NCBI RefSeq assembly: GCF_000006565.2
Contig: NC_031475.1
Coordinates: 4,230,522 to 4,294,521, forward strand
Source: Toxoplasma gondii ME49
Lineage: Eukaryota > Apicomplexa > Conoidasida > Eucoccidiorida > Sarcocystidae
Direction of reading: 5' to 3'
DNA length: 64,000 nt
Part shown: piece after piece, positions 1 through 13,110 of the stretch
Numbering within the stretch: the stretch's first letter is position 1
Layout of the letters: each line of letters begins with the position of its first letter
Translations under genes and position numbers: made by a program
The notes under the pieces: generated by a model
Databases searched by the model: none
What the model was told of the DNA's origin: nothing
What the model saw: only the letters and a program-made list of their open reading frames with translations

Positions 1-1
1 A

Positions 2-3000
2 GATCGGTTTGCGGTGGGGCGGGGCTCTGTATTAGAGCACGAGCGATGTTTGAGACGGAGAAGATCGGACTCTACAGCTGACGACACGGCCATGCCGGAA
101 ATCTGTGTCGACAAACACAGACCCTCGCCGAAACTGACGGCCGCGTCCACTCTGCCTCGAAACGCAGAGGACCTTCATCACGGATACCACGATGTGGAGG
201 CCGCTGGTGAGCCCTATGGAGAGATGAACAACGCGTCAGAAGATCGGTCTTCGAACTCGCAGTTCAGACTCCGTTGCGGCCGCCAAGCTTGGGAGACTCG
301 CCCCAACTCTGCTGCATTCGTGACTGCGCTGAGAGCGCTTCCGTGGGCCTCTGCATTGGTGCATGCGCCGCCGGTCGAGCACGCCCCGATCCAGCCGTCG
401 CCTGGAGGCGGGGTGCCAGACGCCGGAGCGAACCGCTGTTTGCACATTGATGACACTGGAGCAACGGATAACGACTCCATTCGGCCTCCGTCGCTTGCCA
501 CCATTGCACTGTCTCCGTCGTCGTCGGGATCTCGGTCTCCGCATCCGGACAGCATTGAGGGTGCAGACTTTCGATTAAGGGAAGTAGGCACCGGAGGCGA
601 CTCGTCCCCAGCTTCCTCTCTGGAGTCGATGTCGTCGCCAAGCTGCGTGTGCCACTCCACGGGCTCCGATACCTTTGTTTCCGCGCGCTCAGACGAAACC
701 CCTCGCTTCCTTGCTCTAGTGGCTGTCCACGGGAAGCCGAGGCCTACAAACTCGAACTGTCGGCTTCCACCTGCACAGGCGTCTGAATCCTGCGCAGGAA
801 GTGGCTGGCGTGAAGAAAATAGGAAGTCCTCAGCTATCCGCGGCAGCGGGCGGCTTTCCGAGGTAACTGCCAACCAAAGGAAGACTCGGTCTGGGCAGAA
901 CAGTGGACAGAGGAATCAAGGAGCAAGGAAGAGTTTAATTTTGTCAGAAAACCTCGAGGGCGGATTGCCTGCGAGGGTACCCAACCGAGTGGACGAAAGC
1001 GATCTCGAGCTGGCCGTCGCATCACCGGTCTCGTCTGTGTTCCACCAGAGCGACTCCCGTGGTAAGAGATGTTGCAGCAAAGAGAACGAGGACTCCAGAG
1101 GGCCTCAGACATGCTTCCGTTGCATCGGGAGCTCGAAGAAATTGCATGTGAGACAACACAGAAACGGCGAGTCGGCAGGTGACGCTGGACATGCAGAGAA
1201 TCCCCAAGAAGCTGAGTGGCGGGACTCAAGGACGGTCACGACACCCTCGAAAGATGCACAGCTTTCCGGCGTGAACGCGCTCCACACTGTCCCGCGCATG
1301 CACCGGAAAAAAGGCGCCAAAGAGCTGCCCGAACCTTCCAGTCCCTTGGAGACTTGCCGAGACCGCGAAGCCGAGAAGGTCGCGTTCTGCCTGTCCGGCG
1401 CCGACCAGGGCCGCCAGCTGGGGGGCGACCCTCCAGGGCCCATTCGACGTTATGTCTCGCGCTTTCTCGAGATGTGGGGCGGCGACGACTGGGGTTCGAC
1501 GTACTATGACTCGTTTTCGGGAAGCAGAGGCGACATCGACGCGGTTGCACACTGCTTCGAAGGATCCGTGGCGGCGGACCATCAGTGGAACGCCGCGCGC
1601 AGACACACGAGAAGCCGGTCGCCTGCAGGCTGTGGAAGACACAGGTCCTCTTCCGCGGATGGCTGCCTCGTGGTCGCCGCCCACGAGGCAGGAGCGTCGC
1701 CCCGTCGAGGTGTCTTCGAAGGCCGCCACACACATTCCCAAACATTCAGTCTTGTCAAACCCGCTTCGTTTCAGTGGGCAACGACCCAACCGTTGGAACA
1801 GGAGTGTGCGTCGGAGGCAGTGGATTGCGGCGGGGGGGACGCGAAAGCGACGGCGAATGAGGAGCCAGTGGACCAAAACCACTTACGCAGGAAAGTGATG
1901 CTTCTCGCGGAAAGGAACCGAGAAGATTTGCGATGCGGGTGGAGACACGGAGCAGAAAGCGCAGGTGGGCATACTGGAGACGGAGACGCCGCTCTCGCAT
2001 TGCCGACGCAAACCAAGAGTCGACACGGGCGCGGCCGGGCTTCCGTGTGGAGTTCGCGAGGATCATCGCCTCTTGCCTTCGAATATCGAACTGAGGAAGA
2101 AGCGTATCGCCAATACCTCAACCGACTTTTTCCGTTCCGTCTCATGGTTGTAGGAATGGTTCTGCTGCTCGTCGAAATCCTGCAAATCTCCTGGCGACTT
2201 GTTCAAAGAAGTAAGTGACCTTCATCCGTGCGGCCCCGCGAAGGGGGAGGACCCAAATCTCCTAGATCAATACCAACAACGGGGAATGAGAACAGGGCGG
2301 GCCAATTGCGAGAGACAACAGATCTCTGCTACCCGAGAGAATAAGCAAGACGGAGACAGAGTTGGGATGAGGTTCGAAAGAGGCGGAGCGCGAGATTATG
2401 GTTCCCGCCTGTGGAGCCACCGGAGGATGACTTACGCAAAAACAGATGTGAATTCTGGTCGCCATGTCGCCAATTGTGCAGCGAAGGATTCGCTCTAGAG
2501 CCACACCCGCTTTTCTACGCTCGCTTGGGTCATTTTGCGTCTGGAAGCGTGTCTTCCGCATTTGCGGGTGTCACATATGTGGACCACAATGCCCAAGTCT
2601 TCAGGGATTGTTCCATGTCTGGGATGCTTTTTTTGTTGTATCCTTTGTTCCATAATGCATCATCGCGACGGACATACATGTTGGATTACGGACGCGACTG
2701 TCCTCACGGTCACGCAGAAAACCGGCCTATCCGTTTTCTGTATTCGGGGCTGCGGTATTCTCACAGTGTCATTGTCGTTGACGTGGTTCCTCGTTTCTCT
2801 TTTCAGCGTTCTCTGTGGTGTCTCCAAGCCGACTTGTGTTCTGTTCCTTGTTTGCCAGGCTTCCTCGTCGATAGCCAGGGACAGTACTCGTACTACGGAC
2901 TTGTCAACTTTGACCTCATCTTCGTCGTTATCGCCGTTTGCCTAGTGATTCACATCATCGTCTACAGCTTGCTGGCAGCGGGGGGCCGCATTCCGGGTGT

Positions 3001-6000
3001 GAAGAATCGTCTCGAGAGTTGGTCGTTTACGATGATTGTACTAGTAAGTGCTGTGGAGAAAAAAGTGACACGCGGGTGAGGTGCATGGCGATGCTGTTGA
3101 AAGCCTGCGCCGAATATGTCAAGGCAGACCTGAACAGGACATGCACACATGTCACTGGGAACTTCTTCGTGACAGGAAAAGGACACACGCCTTTATAGAG
3201 ACAAACGCGTTTGTCTCGCATGCGCGCAGACGCTTTTGCACTGCACCGTTGAGCCTTAATATTCACAATCCTAAACCTGCGACGCCAGGGTGAAGCGCCT
3301 CTAGTGTGCGTGGACACGCTAAACTCTAAATCATAAGCATTCGGTGGACGCGCCGTGAGGCTTCACTGGGGGCGAGGAGACTTGTGGGGATGTCTTTGAT
3401 ACCGGCGTTGTGATTGGAGGATGCATATTTCGTTCAGCCATCGAGTATGCACGAGTGGTAGATTAACTACTGTCTTTCACGTTAAAATACCTGATTTGTT
3501 CTATCCGTATTTCTATACAAACAAAGCGAATCTAATTTTTGCTTTATACGTTGTTCTAACTGAGGAAATCTGATGTGCATGTTTCGCTACATAAACATAA
3601 ATTATATTCAAGAATGTTCTTCCAAAAGTATTTAAATCGTTGAAACATAACAGTTGTCTTCCAACTTTTTGCAAACGCATTCTTAGGCACTCTTGGCGCG
3701 CATCTGCGGGATGGTCTGCGTGGCCTTCATGAGCGAAGGAATTGGAGACGCAGACGCCGTGGTAGCTGGAGGTAAGCCTCTCTTGAGTTCCGGTTTTTGT
3801 GGGCGCCACTTGTAAAAACGGATAAATTTTCTTCTCAGGTTTCGCTCGAGTTGCGTCCCCACTCTGGAGCCGAGGCAGGCTGCTTTTCTCGTCGTAGAGT
3901 GGAACCACATGACGTGCAACAATGCAGGTATTCCCCCCACCCCCTCCTCCCCAAGCAGTAGCGGCTAAACTGTGAGTCACTTTAGTAGTATCCATGCGTA
4001 TCAATCGTAACAAGCGTGCGATGAAATTCGGAAGCTCTTTGACAGGAATGGTGTCAGGTGCCGGTTGTGCTGTGCTTTTGCAGACGGTGAAGAGAGACCA
4101 GTCGCGTTTACTTCCGCGCCGCGAGCGCTTTCCTCGGAGCTTGTTCTGCTATCGCTCTGTTGTCTCTTCCACGTCATCGTCATCGATATGATGCTGCCTG
4201 TTAGGTGCGTTTGGCTTCTGCCTTCCTGGTCTTGGCGCATAGGAACGCGCCTGCGGGGGATCCAGTGAAGTTGTGGCGGCACGTTTCTTCTATTGTTTTC
4301 CGGTTCACTTTGAGGCCGTTGCAACGTCCCTGCGCTGCCTGCGTGTTTCTCACTAAATCCGCACGCAGGACATCAGCAGAGCACTTGTCTTTTGCGGAAA
4401 ATCGAAGCCACAAAGTGGAATATGGAGACCCGCTTACGTCCTCGCTCGTAGTCGTGTGTCCTTCATTTCACATGACGCAGTAACTGTGCAACTTGAGTTA
4501 TACTCTCCAGCGATACTGGCAAACAGCAGCGACGCGCTACATTTTTTGCCTGCTCTTCGCTTCTTCGAGGGTACTTCTCGAGACGCAGTGTCGTCTGCGC
4601 GGGCGACAAGAATTGTTCTGAAATTTGTAATTATCGACCTGTGCGTTGAGTGTCTGAGCTTTGTGGCACTGGATTGAACCATAAGTCGCGGACGCTTTCG
4701 GCTTTAGTTTTGTGGGTTCCTTCCCCCGACCCAGCTGCTCTCTTTGGATTCACTAACGGCTTCGTGTTCTGTTCACCTCGTTGTCTTCTCCGGTTCTCTT
4801 GCTGTCTTCTCTGCAGGACACTACCGTCGATGGCTATGCATACGGTCCACATCCTCGGGTGTATCGGCTGCTGCGTGCTCTCCGTCTGTCTCTACCCTCA
4901 GTGTATTTCGTCAGATGGGTACGCGCCTCCCTTCCCTCCCCGGCAACTGCGGCGAACTGTGATTCACTCTAAAAAGAGACCATGCCAAAACACGATGCTG
5001 TCTCACAGAAGCACTCTGGGACAGTGAGCGGTCATGCGGAGCCCCTATTTTCCTTCTTTTGTCGCGCCCGAAAACGAGATGTGTATGCGCCAATCGCGTC
5101 CAAGTTTTTGAGAGTGCCAACTCTTTCGAGAAGGACACGGACACAAAACGCATTTGAGACAAGAGTGTTGTTCCCACGATGCTCTCCCTCAGCGTAGTCC
5201 GCAGTCAGACATTTGTCAAATGAGGTGACAAAGCGTCTTCAAGTTGCGTCTTCGCGTTCGCACGATGCGCCAGAACCAGGGTGACCGTCTTTTTTTGTGT
5301 CGTTTCTTCGAGGCACCTCGTGGCTGATAGTCTGGTCAGGAGAGGAAAGCGGTGGCAAAAACATCGGATTGGACGCGCGTGCCTGTCCAGCATCTGCCTA
5401 CTGTCTGGTCATCCGGATACAGATTTCGTGAACGATTGGATGTTTTTTCTTTAGGCCAATCTGTGCGGTGAGCACATGCCTTTTCATCGTCTGCGGCTTC
5501 TTGGGGCGCGCTCAGATGGAGGTTGCTCATCGGCAACTCTACATGAGATGGAAGGTGCGTCTCAGATTCACTTCTAGATTGAGACCACACCTTTGGCAGA
5601 ACTTGCAAGGCAGAAGGACCAATACGAAAGGAAACCGGAACCGCCTGCTAAGAGAGAGCTCTTTGAGGTCGGCGGTGTTCAAGAGAAATTCATATCAATC
5701 CATGTACAAATGCACACGTGTACTGGCACGGGTCCCCGTAGTTTATGACTCACTCCGGGATTCCATGCTGAATCAGGAAACATGCAGGTCGCTGAGAGCG
5801 GTTAAATTGCCGCTGCATGCGGTTGGGAGATTCTCTTCCAACATGGGATAGGATAGACGCGTATGGCGAGTTTCACTGTTCTTTTCTTTATCGTTGGAAC
5901 GAGAGAGACAGACGCGAAAACCGAATCTCTCGACCGTCGCAGACAGATGTGGCAGATCGTTTCGTTCACCCATTTGATATGTTCAGGATGGCTTGGAACG

Positions 6001-9000
6001 GTTACGAGCAGCGGAACAGAAGCTGCACTCGCACCGGACCTCGAAAACAGGCATCGAGCAGTTAGCAATGCTTGTGCGTCAATCGCAAGTCCTTCTGCGT
6101 CACGCATGCGTCAGCGGCTCCAGTCGACAAAGCAAGCAGCTGGCTCTCGAGCAAGTGGCTGACATTCAAGGACAGTACGTTCGACGGGGGAGACAGAAGC
6201 TGTTGGTTCATTCGCCGTTCTGTCCATGCTCGCACTTTAGTGTTGATTGTGGCATAGTGATGTCTTCGACTACTGAAATTCAACCATTCTGTGTATCGTA
6301 AAAACCAGTTCAGTGGAGTAGAAAAAAAAGATATGTGCCTGTCTTAACTGACACTCCACTGGGTTGGTAGCAACACTGTCAGCCGCTTTAACATGCCGTC
6401 CAGTGAGGGAGTGCTTTGTTTCCACGTCGGTCGCGGCTGTTCCTTGCTGCACCTTATCCATAACAAGGAGATGCATTTTAGGCGGCTGTGCCCTCTAGGA
6501 GGGCTAGCAGTTCCCGAAGCTGATGAAGAAACTGCTTTAACTGCGACTCGCCGTCTGGGAGAGTCTGCGCATTCGCTTGCTGGCTCTTTAATTCTCGATG
6601 ATCGTTGATGCGTCTGCGTCCTCGTCAATGTTGCGCGGTTTCTCACACTGCACGCGCTGGGTTTCTATGTTCCCCTATCGCAGAGTGCTGGACATTGTGA
6701 CGAACGTCAACAACCTGTATCACGCCCAAATGAACACGGAGGAAATGAGTGAGCTTCTTCGGTTTCTCCCCGAGGGCCAGGACGACGCTCAGCGGTCGCT
6801 GCTGCGCGACTGGCGAGGGCGTAGCGCGTCCTTCAGCGGCTGCGGGCCGGTGGGAAGGGACTCGGAGCAGAATGCATGCACTCTGAATTCGTCGATTCTG
6901 CAGTCGACATGTTCTACGCTGTGTCTGGGGAACGTGGCACCGCGGAATGTGACGGTCGATGCACCTCTGACAGCCTCCACGCATGCGCTTCCAAGCAGTC
7001 GGTACCACGATGCTGCGGCAGGCCATTCATGCGTCACAGCGCCGGAGGGAGGCGTGCTCGGAGAAGGTTTTGGAAAAACTTCGAAAGACGTTTCTCCCCG
7101 TCACGCGGAGAGTACCTCAGGCGACCTGGCGGTGACGAGCAATGTGAAACACGATTTGCGAGAAAAATCCGAGTGTGACGCTACTCGAACTCTACGCCAG
7201 GATCCCATGATCGACCTGCCCGATCACATGAAGGCCGCCATTGGAGTTGCCTGGGATCTGGACTTCTTTGAGGTATGATCGCGCTGAAGGTCGTTTTCCA
7301 AGATGTGGAGCGTCTCCTGAGTTGGTTTCTGCTCGTGTCGTAGAAGTGGATCTATCATTGGAACCGTAAAATGTCGGTATGTGGAGACTGGACATCCAAG
7401 CTACCGAGTGACCGTTACGGATCACAGAATGAGAAATCGTAAGTTTTGGAAACCTACCTTCTGCTGAGAAGTATGTACCACGAGGTGGACCACATATTTG
7501 GATCTCGAATGTATTTTTTACTGAATCCAAGGGCTATTGCGTTGCCCTAGTTACAATGGTAACGTTTTATCTGATTTTGTTCTGTTTTGCGCATCTGCTT
7601 TGTCTCTCAGCTCAACGAACGCGTGAACAACAACGCCCTCTTGGTGACTGGCCAAGTTCAGCTTCTCCCGCTGCTGCGGCCAGAAGGTCTTCGGTGTAGC
7701 CCGCAGGTCGTGCGGTGTTATCTCAGGTGTCTTCAGCAACAGTACTGCCCCAGTAATCCTTACCACAATCAACTGCATGCAGCTATGGTTTCTCATTGCT
7801 GCTTGATCATTGTAAACGAAGTTCTGCCCTCCAAACAAGCGTAAGCGCCGCTCCACAAAGACACACATTATCTGGAACTCGCACGCTTAACACAGGTTTA
7901 CTTTGAGACCGAGATAACAACCACAGCGGGTGGTTTCTTTACACACTTGACTTCTTGCATGTCGTCTACGGTCGTTTGTTGACCTGTCGGAGAAGACAAG
8001 TCTACTTTCAAGCTTCTGTCGAACTTCGCCTGTTTGATCCTATTCGCGTTACACGTATCTTAGATTGTACTTCCAGCTTCGTATGTGCGTTTTATTCGTT
8101 TTGGCGTTCACTACGACTTTCGCGTTTCAAGATTTCCTGAGTCCGTGTTTCCACTGGGGTGCCTTTTCGCCTCTTTTTTTAGCCTTTGTCTCGATTCAGT
8201 TTGCCCGCATTTTCCCTGGAAGGTGCATGCATGCGTCGCCTGTCCGGTTTCAGTACAGATATTTCGTTTGCTTTTCAGCTTGAAGGCGTTGTGTTTTCTG
8301 GTAGCTGTCCGTGGTACCGGCGCCCCTGCGCCAAAGTCCACACACCAGCGCTTCCGGAAAACGACTGTGGTTTCTTTTCCACACTACACATGGCAGGAGC
8401 TCCTTCTCCAAGGTGCCCGTCTTCCACGATTCCATGCTCTGGTGTTTCCTGTCTGCATGCAGTCTGACGTACGTCGACGAACTGTGTCTGATCATTGCAT
8501 CTGTGGCGCACGACGTGGGCCATCCGGGTTTGAACAACCAGTATCTCATTAGTTCACAGTCCCTGCTCGCGACGACTTACAACGACATTGCTGTCCTGGA
8601 GAACTACCACGCTGCCTGCTGTTTCCGAACGGCGGGCATCAACGAAGACCACAACATCTTCAGCGGCCTCGCGAAGGAAGTCTACCAGTACATGCGCCAA
8701 AACATCATTGGCCTTATTCTCTCCACGGATATGAGCAAACACATATCCTACGTCAGCCGGCTAAGGGTAAGCACGGAAAACGAGGGAAGCTACGGGAAGG
8801 CGGACATGCCACATTTTTTTTCACTTTAGCGAACTCCGCTTCGAGAGAGCGACAACTTAGGCTCGCGAACATATGGCGCGTCCACAAATGTGCAACAGCT
8901 CCTGGGGTTGGAGAACGCCTCTCGCGGTAGAGTCCTATTCTCACTGTCCTTGAGTGGTTGTATGCATGCCACAAAGGACTACCGAGAGGCCTCTCTTGAG

Positions 9001-10302
9001 GGCACGAAAAGACAGACACATTTTTATCGTGCGGAAGCTGGAGGTTGAGCAAGGCAACGCAGTTGGGTTTTGCGAGCTGAAGAAATTATTGCGTTGCTGC
9101 AGTTGAAGTGGATTGATCTGCTACCATTAGTTTCCGTACGTTCGCCTCAATTATCACGGCTGGAAACGGACAGCCGAATATGCGTGCATGCTTCCCGTGA
9201 AACTGTCCATATATGACTTGGTGTCTCCAGGTACGCGCGGAATCCGGAAACTTCGACGTGAACAACGAAGGCGACCGGTGGTTGCTTTTCCAAGGGTGCA
9301 TCAAGGCAGCCGATCTTGCGCATACTGCAACTTTTTGGGATAACCACAAACGCTGGGCCGAGTGTCTCTGCGAAGAGTTTTTCAAGCAGGTAGGCAAACC
9401 GAACCAACACGCGATGCCGACGATCGTGCAGGGTATTCTGGAAGTTCCGTGCGTCTGTAGAGCCTTCGTGAATCTGTTTTCGAAAGTGTGCTTTTCGGTC
9501 GATTCGTTCTTTCTGTGCCTTGTCTGCTTGACCAGAGCAAAGAACCATTCGCTGATGAATGGGCGCAACGCGTCTGAGTTGATTCCGCATGGACAGCTCT
9601 TTGTATCCCCTGGTTGATCGTTTGTCTCATCAACTCCCACTGTTCACTGTTCGGTTTGTAGAAACGAGGTGTGCTGGCGCTGTCTTGTGTCGACTTTGCG
9701 CCCTGCTGTCCGCGTGTGATACCAAAAGGCTTTTGAGTGGCACCATGTTTCGCGTTTGCTTCAAAGGGCATATTTTTTTCGCAACTGACCTCTGTGTGCA
9801 GGGTGACGAAGAACGTCGGCAGGGAATGAACGTGATGGATATTTTTGACCGTCGACAGAAAGATCGGTTCCCTCAGTCCCAGTACCGCTTCATCGAGTTG
9901 GTGGTGGAACCGCTCTTCAACAGCGTGTGCAGTATCGAAGATTTGCTGAAGGGGCGCGGGGGCGTGCGTGGGAAGATTTGTAAAACGCTGTCGTCGAACC
10001 TCGCCCGGTGGAAGGAGGCGGCTGAGGCGTTGGAAAAGCCGGCGGCCGGGAATTCGCCAAAATCCTCTGAAGCAAAGACGACCGAGGAGGGCGGCGAGAC
10101 CCGGAAAGCGGGTGGCGCGGAAAGCGCCGAAAAGAAAGAGTCTGAAGCAGGCGCATGCACTCCAAAGTCCGCTGGGGCCGTCGGCTCGAAGACAGGCGAC
10201 CGCAGACGAAGCAGGATTGCGGGGGCGGATGCTAGCGGGAAGGAGGCGGAGAGCCAGGGGAAGCGTCGCGACGAGAAGAAGCCCGAGAAGAGCAAGACAT
10301 GA
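2..10302 (+). CDS. 3',5'-cyclic nucleotide phosphodiesterase, multi-membrane-pass (5' end may lie off window)
   Basis: Class I PDE that hydrolyses cAMP and/or cGMP at a membrane; nucleotide preference cannot be read. Proposed exons: up to 2210, 2859-3043, 3687-3771, 4084-4204, 4452-about 4662, 4817-4918, 5578-5667, 5987-6174, 6684-7272, 7611-7840, 8463-8766, 9231-9389, 9802-10302. Phases agree throughout, except that the donor of the fifth is uncertain. The first exon is a low-complexity region of about 730 residues, open to the window edge; its first in-frame ATG is at 92. It ends in a membrane helix, and hydrophobic segments follow to about 4.9 kb. A coiled-coil-like stretch (5987-6174) precedes the catalytic domain. 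Visible PDE motifs are NPYHNQLHA (about 7760), HDVGHPG with NNQYLI (about 8510), the second metal Asp in KAADLAHTATFWDN (about 9310) and the substrate Gln in FPQSQYRFIE (about 9880). The tail is Lys/Glu/Ala-rich. The catalytic call is secure; the membrane exons are a hand model. Confidence 0.9.
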
Positions 10303-11235
10303 TGCCTATATCGAGAGCCAAAAGCGCTTTCAGGGACAGATCTACCAACAGCCATTTGCGGGAATGCGGCATTTTTCCACAATGACTTGCGCGCGTTCTC
10401 GTACAAATTTATACAGTATAGCGTAGCACGCGCTTCTGCGGCCGGCGCGGGAAGGTTCCCTTGGTAACGCCGACACTGTCACTGTCACTCAAGTTGTCGT
10501 TTTTGGTCCCGTCGTGCGGGGCGACCAGGATGTTGTGTTCTTGCGCTCTGTCGCCGCCTCTGACGCGCACAGCCGTGGGACTACTTTTGTCTCGGCAGTG
10601 TGTAGACGCGGCGAGCCACGGGGTTGCATATAGCTTGTGAATCAAATATGTTGAGGTGTGCAAGCGGTGCGAGCCGTTTTTTGGATTTCAGAGCATCAAA
10701 GCGATTGAAATTTGAATCGTCTGCATTCCTGTGCACACCCAAGTCAGGTTTTTCCACGTACCGTACAGTCATAGGTTCGACGCACCTCCTCCGGGCGAAG
10801 AAAGACGAGAGAGCGCTTCGCCTGGGGGGGTCACGTCGGTTTTTCTCCGGTGTCTCTTGACAACAGACGTATAACAGACATCGAAACATGTGAAATGTGT
10901 CGCCACTGACCTCCGGGGCAGTTTCGCAAACGCGACACCAGCCCCAGCAAAATAAACACCGGGTGGGCTCTTGCTGGCAGCTCTCTGGACAATGAATGGT
11001 GGATCTGGATTTTAAACACACCTCGCTCCTTGCCGTTTGCACGATCTCTCATTTCCAGAAACCGTGTTGTCTGTTCGCAGTGAGCTGAACAGATACAAGG
11101 GATTTGACAAGGTTTACCAGCTTTATACAAAGGACAAGAAGACCTTGACGCTGATGACGCTTTCACAAGCAGCAGTCTGGCACCAAAGACTTTTGTACAA
11201 ATGGTTCTGAGTTTTTCTCGTCTAGAGCGAAACTC

Positions 11236-11380
11236 GTATCACCCACAGATATCAGTTATCTTCTAGAAGTAATATCTGGAGTACTCTAATCACTCTTGTT
11301 GACAGCGAAAGAAAACTGCTGCTCAAATGTTAGTATGGTCAGAACCAGCCACCTGGAACCAATAATCTCGAGCCTTTCTC
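11236..11380 (+). pseudogene. Nuclear copy of mitochondrial cox3 fragment (copy A, decayed)
   Basis: By eye this stretch aligns base for base with the clearer cox3-like copy at 32740-33008. For example, ACAGCGAAAGAAAACTGCTG here pairs with ACCGCGAGAGAAAACTACTA there, and TAATATCTGGAGTACT pairs with TAATATATGGATTACT. Translated, LTAKENCCSNVSMVRT resembles LTARENYYSDASLIST of the other copy. Decay has removed the long open frame. The cox3 identity rests on the better copy; the similarity between the copies is seen directly. Confidence 0.65.
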
Positions 11381-12028
11381 CTAGTAGGTCTTTCCGAAAC
11401 AAGACAAAAGACAGGACCCCGCGGAGCCAGCCGGCCAGTCTTTCAGCGACTAACAGCGTACATCGAAGTGGTAAACGGAACCCGCACAGCAGTTGATGGC
11501 CGCCTCTGCGTTTAAATCTGTTAGACGCTAACTTCCCGGTTGAACTTCGGTATTTCATTTATTCCGTTTGTTTCTGTGGCATCGACACCTGAAACAATCA
11601 TGATCAGAGACGGTCGCGCTTCTCGCCTTTTTCTCCGTACTTTACACTTCGCTCTCCGCTGCACTATTAATAGATCTCCTGAAACACTAGATAGGAAAAC
11701 AGAGACGCTGGGAGGCAGCGCAGAGAAAGTGACGTTCGAGCCGAAAGGACGCTTCCCGGTTTACGCTGTCTTCCCAGTGTCTCTTTCTCATCGGCATGTG
11801 GCAGGACCCTGTGAAAAAGGATCTTACTCTTGATGAAAGAAGTGACACACCGGGATTCCACCGAAACAGAGGCAACCGAACAGCTAGAGTGCCGGGACCC
11901 GGGACGACTTAAGGTTGCACCCTCCGCAGTCCGTTGAATGAGTTCAGCCCGGTGGACTGGAACAGAGAAAAAGTTCTTTGACAAAAGGATGCGACTGCGT
12001 TGTGGGTGCTTGTGCAGCGACAGCCGGC

Positions 12029-12217
12029 GTGTTTAACCGTTTACTCTGTATCGGACGTGCCTAATCGTTTCCTCTTAGGTGGAATATGTCTGACCATTTA
12101 CTGTGAGGATGCGCCTAATCTTTTACCGTAACTGAACGTGTCTCATCGGTTACTTTGTGTGATTGTGCCTCACCGTTTACTCTACCTGAATATGTTTAAT
12201 CATTTACTCCCAGTGGG
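12029..12217. repeat. Degenerate tandem repeat, about seven 23-29 bp units
   Basis: Seven imperfect units follow each other, each starting close to GTGCCTAATCGTTTAC and ending in a variable 8-15 bases. Unit starts are near 12029, 12057, 12088, 12111, 12138, 12165 and 12194. The conserved core is a (C/A)CTAAYCNTTTAC-like block. The array lies between two convergent genes, and no coding frame runs through it. Confidence 0.7.
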
Positions 12218-13085
12218 ACGACAACCAAACCGGCACGATACGCGACGAGGAGGTCCAGAGTAACATAGAATGCTTAGGGTTTAGAAAACGGTGATAGTTG
12301 TGGGTGCTCAGCAAAACGCGGACGTCTCATAGGTGTGGGAACGATGCAAAACCCCTGGGTTTATAAAACGTTCGCACTGAGGACGCGTCAATCCCCTCAC
12401 GCAACCAGTGGGGGCGAGCGAAGTGGTTAAACCCCCGTTGGCGTGACATTGGGTTTGCCTGCACACGTGTGTTACAAGAACTGAAATTGAGAGGGAGTTT
12501 AAAGAAATACGAAAGAATAGCGATTGGGTCGCGACATCCACATATGCAAGACACTGATCGTGCATTTTGATGCATACGGCAGATTAAGGCAACTAGCGTA
12601 CGTGTGGGTGCACTGTCCCTCGCGAACCCTCCGCTGCATGCATTCTTCCGACTTCGTCGAAAATGCGTCAGCCGGATACTAGTATCGGCATTTAAAAACA
12701 CTCTAGTCACATCGCGCGAAATGCGAACATGCCTTGCTTTTCTTTGAAACCTGAAGATACCACAAGAAGCCTCCAACTCTGTCCACAAACGCCTCTACGT
12801 CCCTCTCGTGCCGGTTAAACAGGGAAAAATCTCTCTTCACAGCTGACGCTGTCTTCAAAACCCTTGAAAGAGAAGTTTTCATTCTCGACGCGCGGATGAT
12901 TGACACAACACAGACCCCCTTACTCTCTCAATCCACACCTTGTCTGCTTTGTGTTTCGTGCCAGACGGGCCGGTCCCCTCAACGCTGTCTCTGCTCCACG
13001 AAACGAAGTGCATCATACAGGGAACGGTGATAAATACCTGATAGGAAAAACGGCCCGTATTGCCGACTTGCGTATTTATATATGC

Positions 13086-13110
13086 ATATATATATATATA
13101 TATATATATA
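13086..13110. repeat. AT dinucleotide microsatellite
   Basis: A run of about twelve alternating A/T dinucleotides in the intergenic region, of the kind commonly length-polymorphic between strains. Confidence 0.9.

Noticed and set aside
214..1882. Minus-strand frames of about 219 and 218 codons opposite PDE exon 1
   Set aside because: They lie entirely within the open plus-strand exon, are Arg/Ser-rich and have no domain or splice partners; typical antisense shadows.
5468..5851. Candidate PDE exon beginning MEVAHRQLYMRWK with a good GTGCGT donor at 5555
   Set aside because: It would leave an intron of only 23 nt before the Glu/Lys-rich exon at 5578, whose phase matches both neighbours better.
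10777..10790. GGTTCGA words considered as tRNA B boxes (also near 18190 and 23180)
   Set aside because: None is followed by the required bases or has an A box and foldable arms at the right distance.
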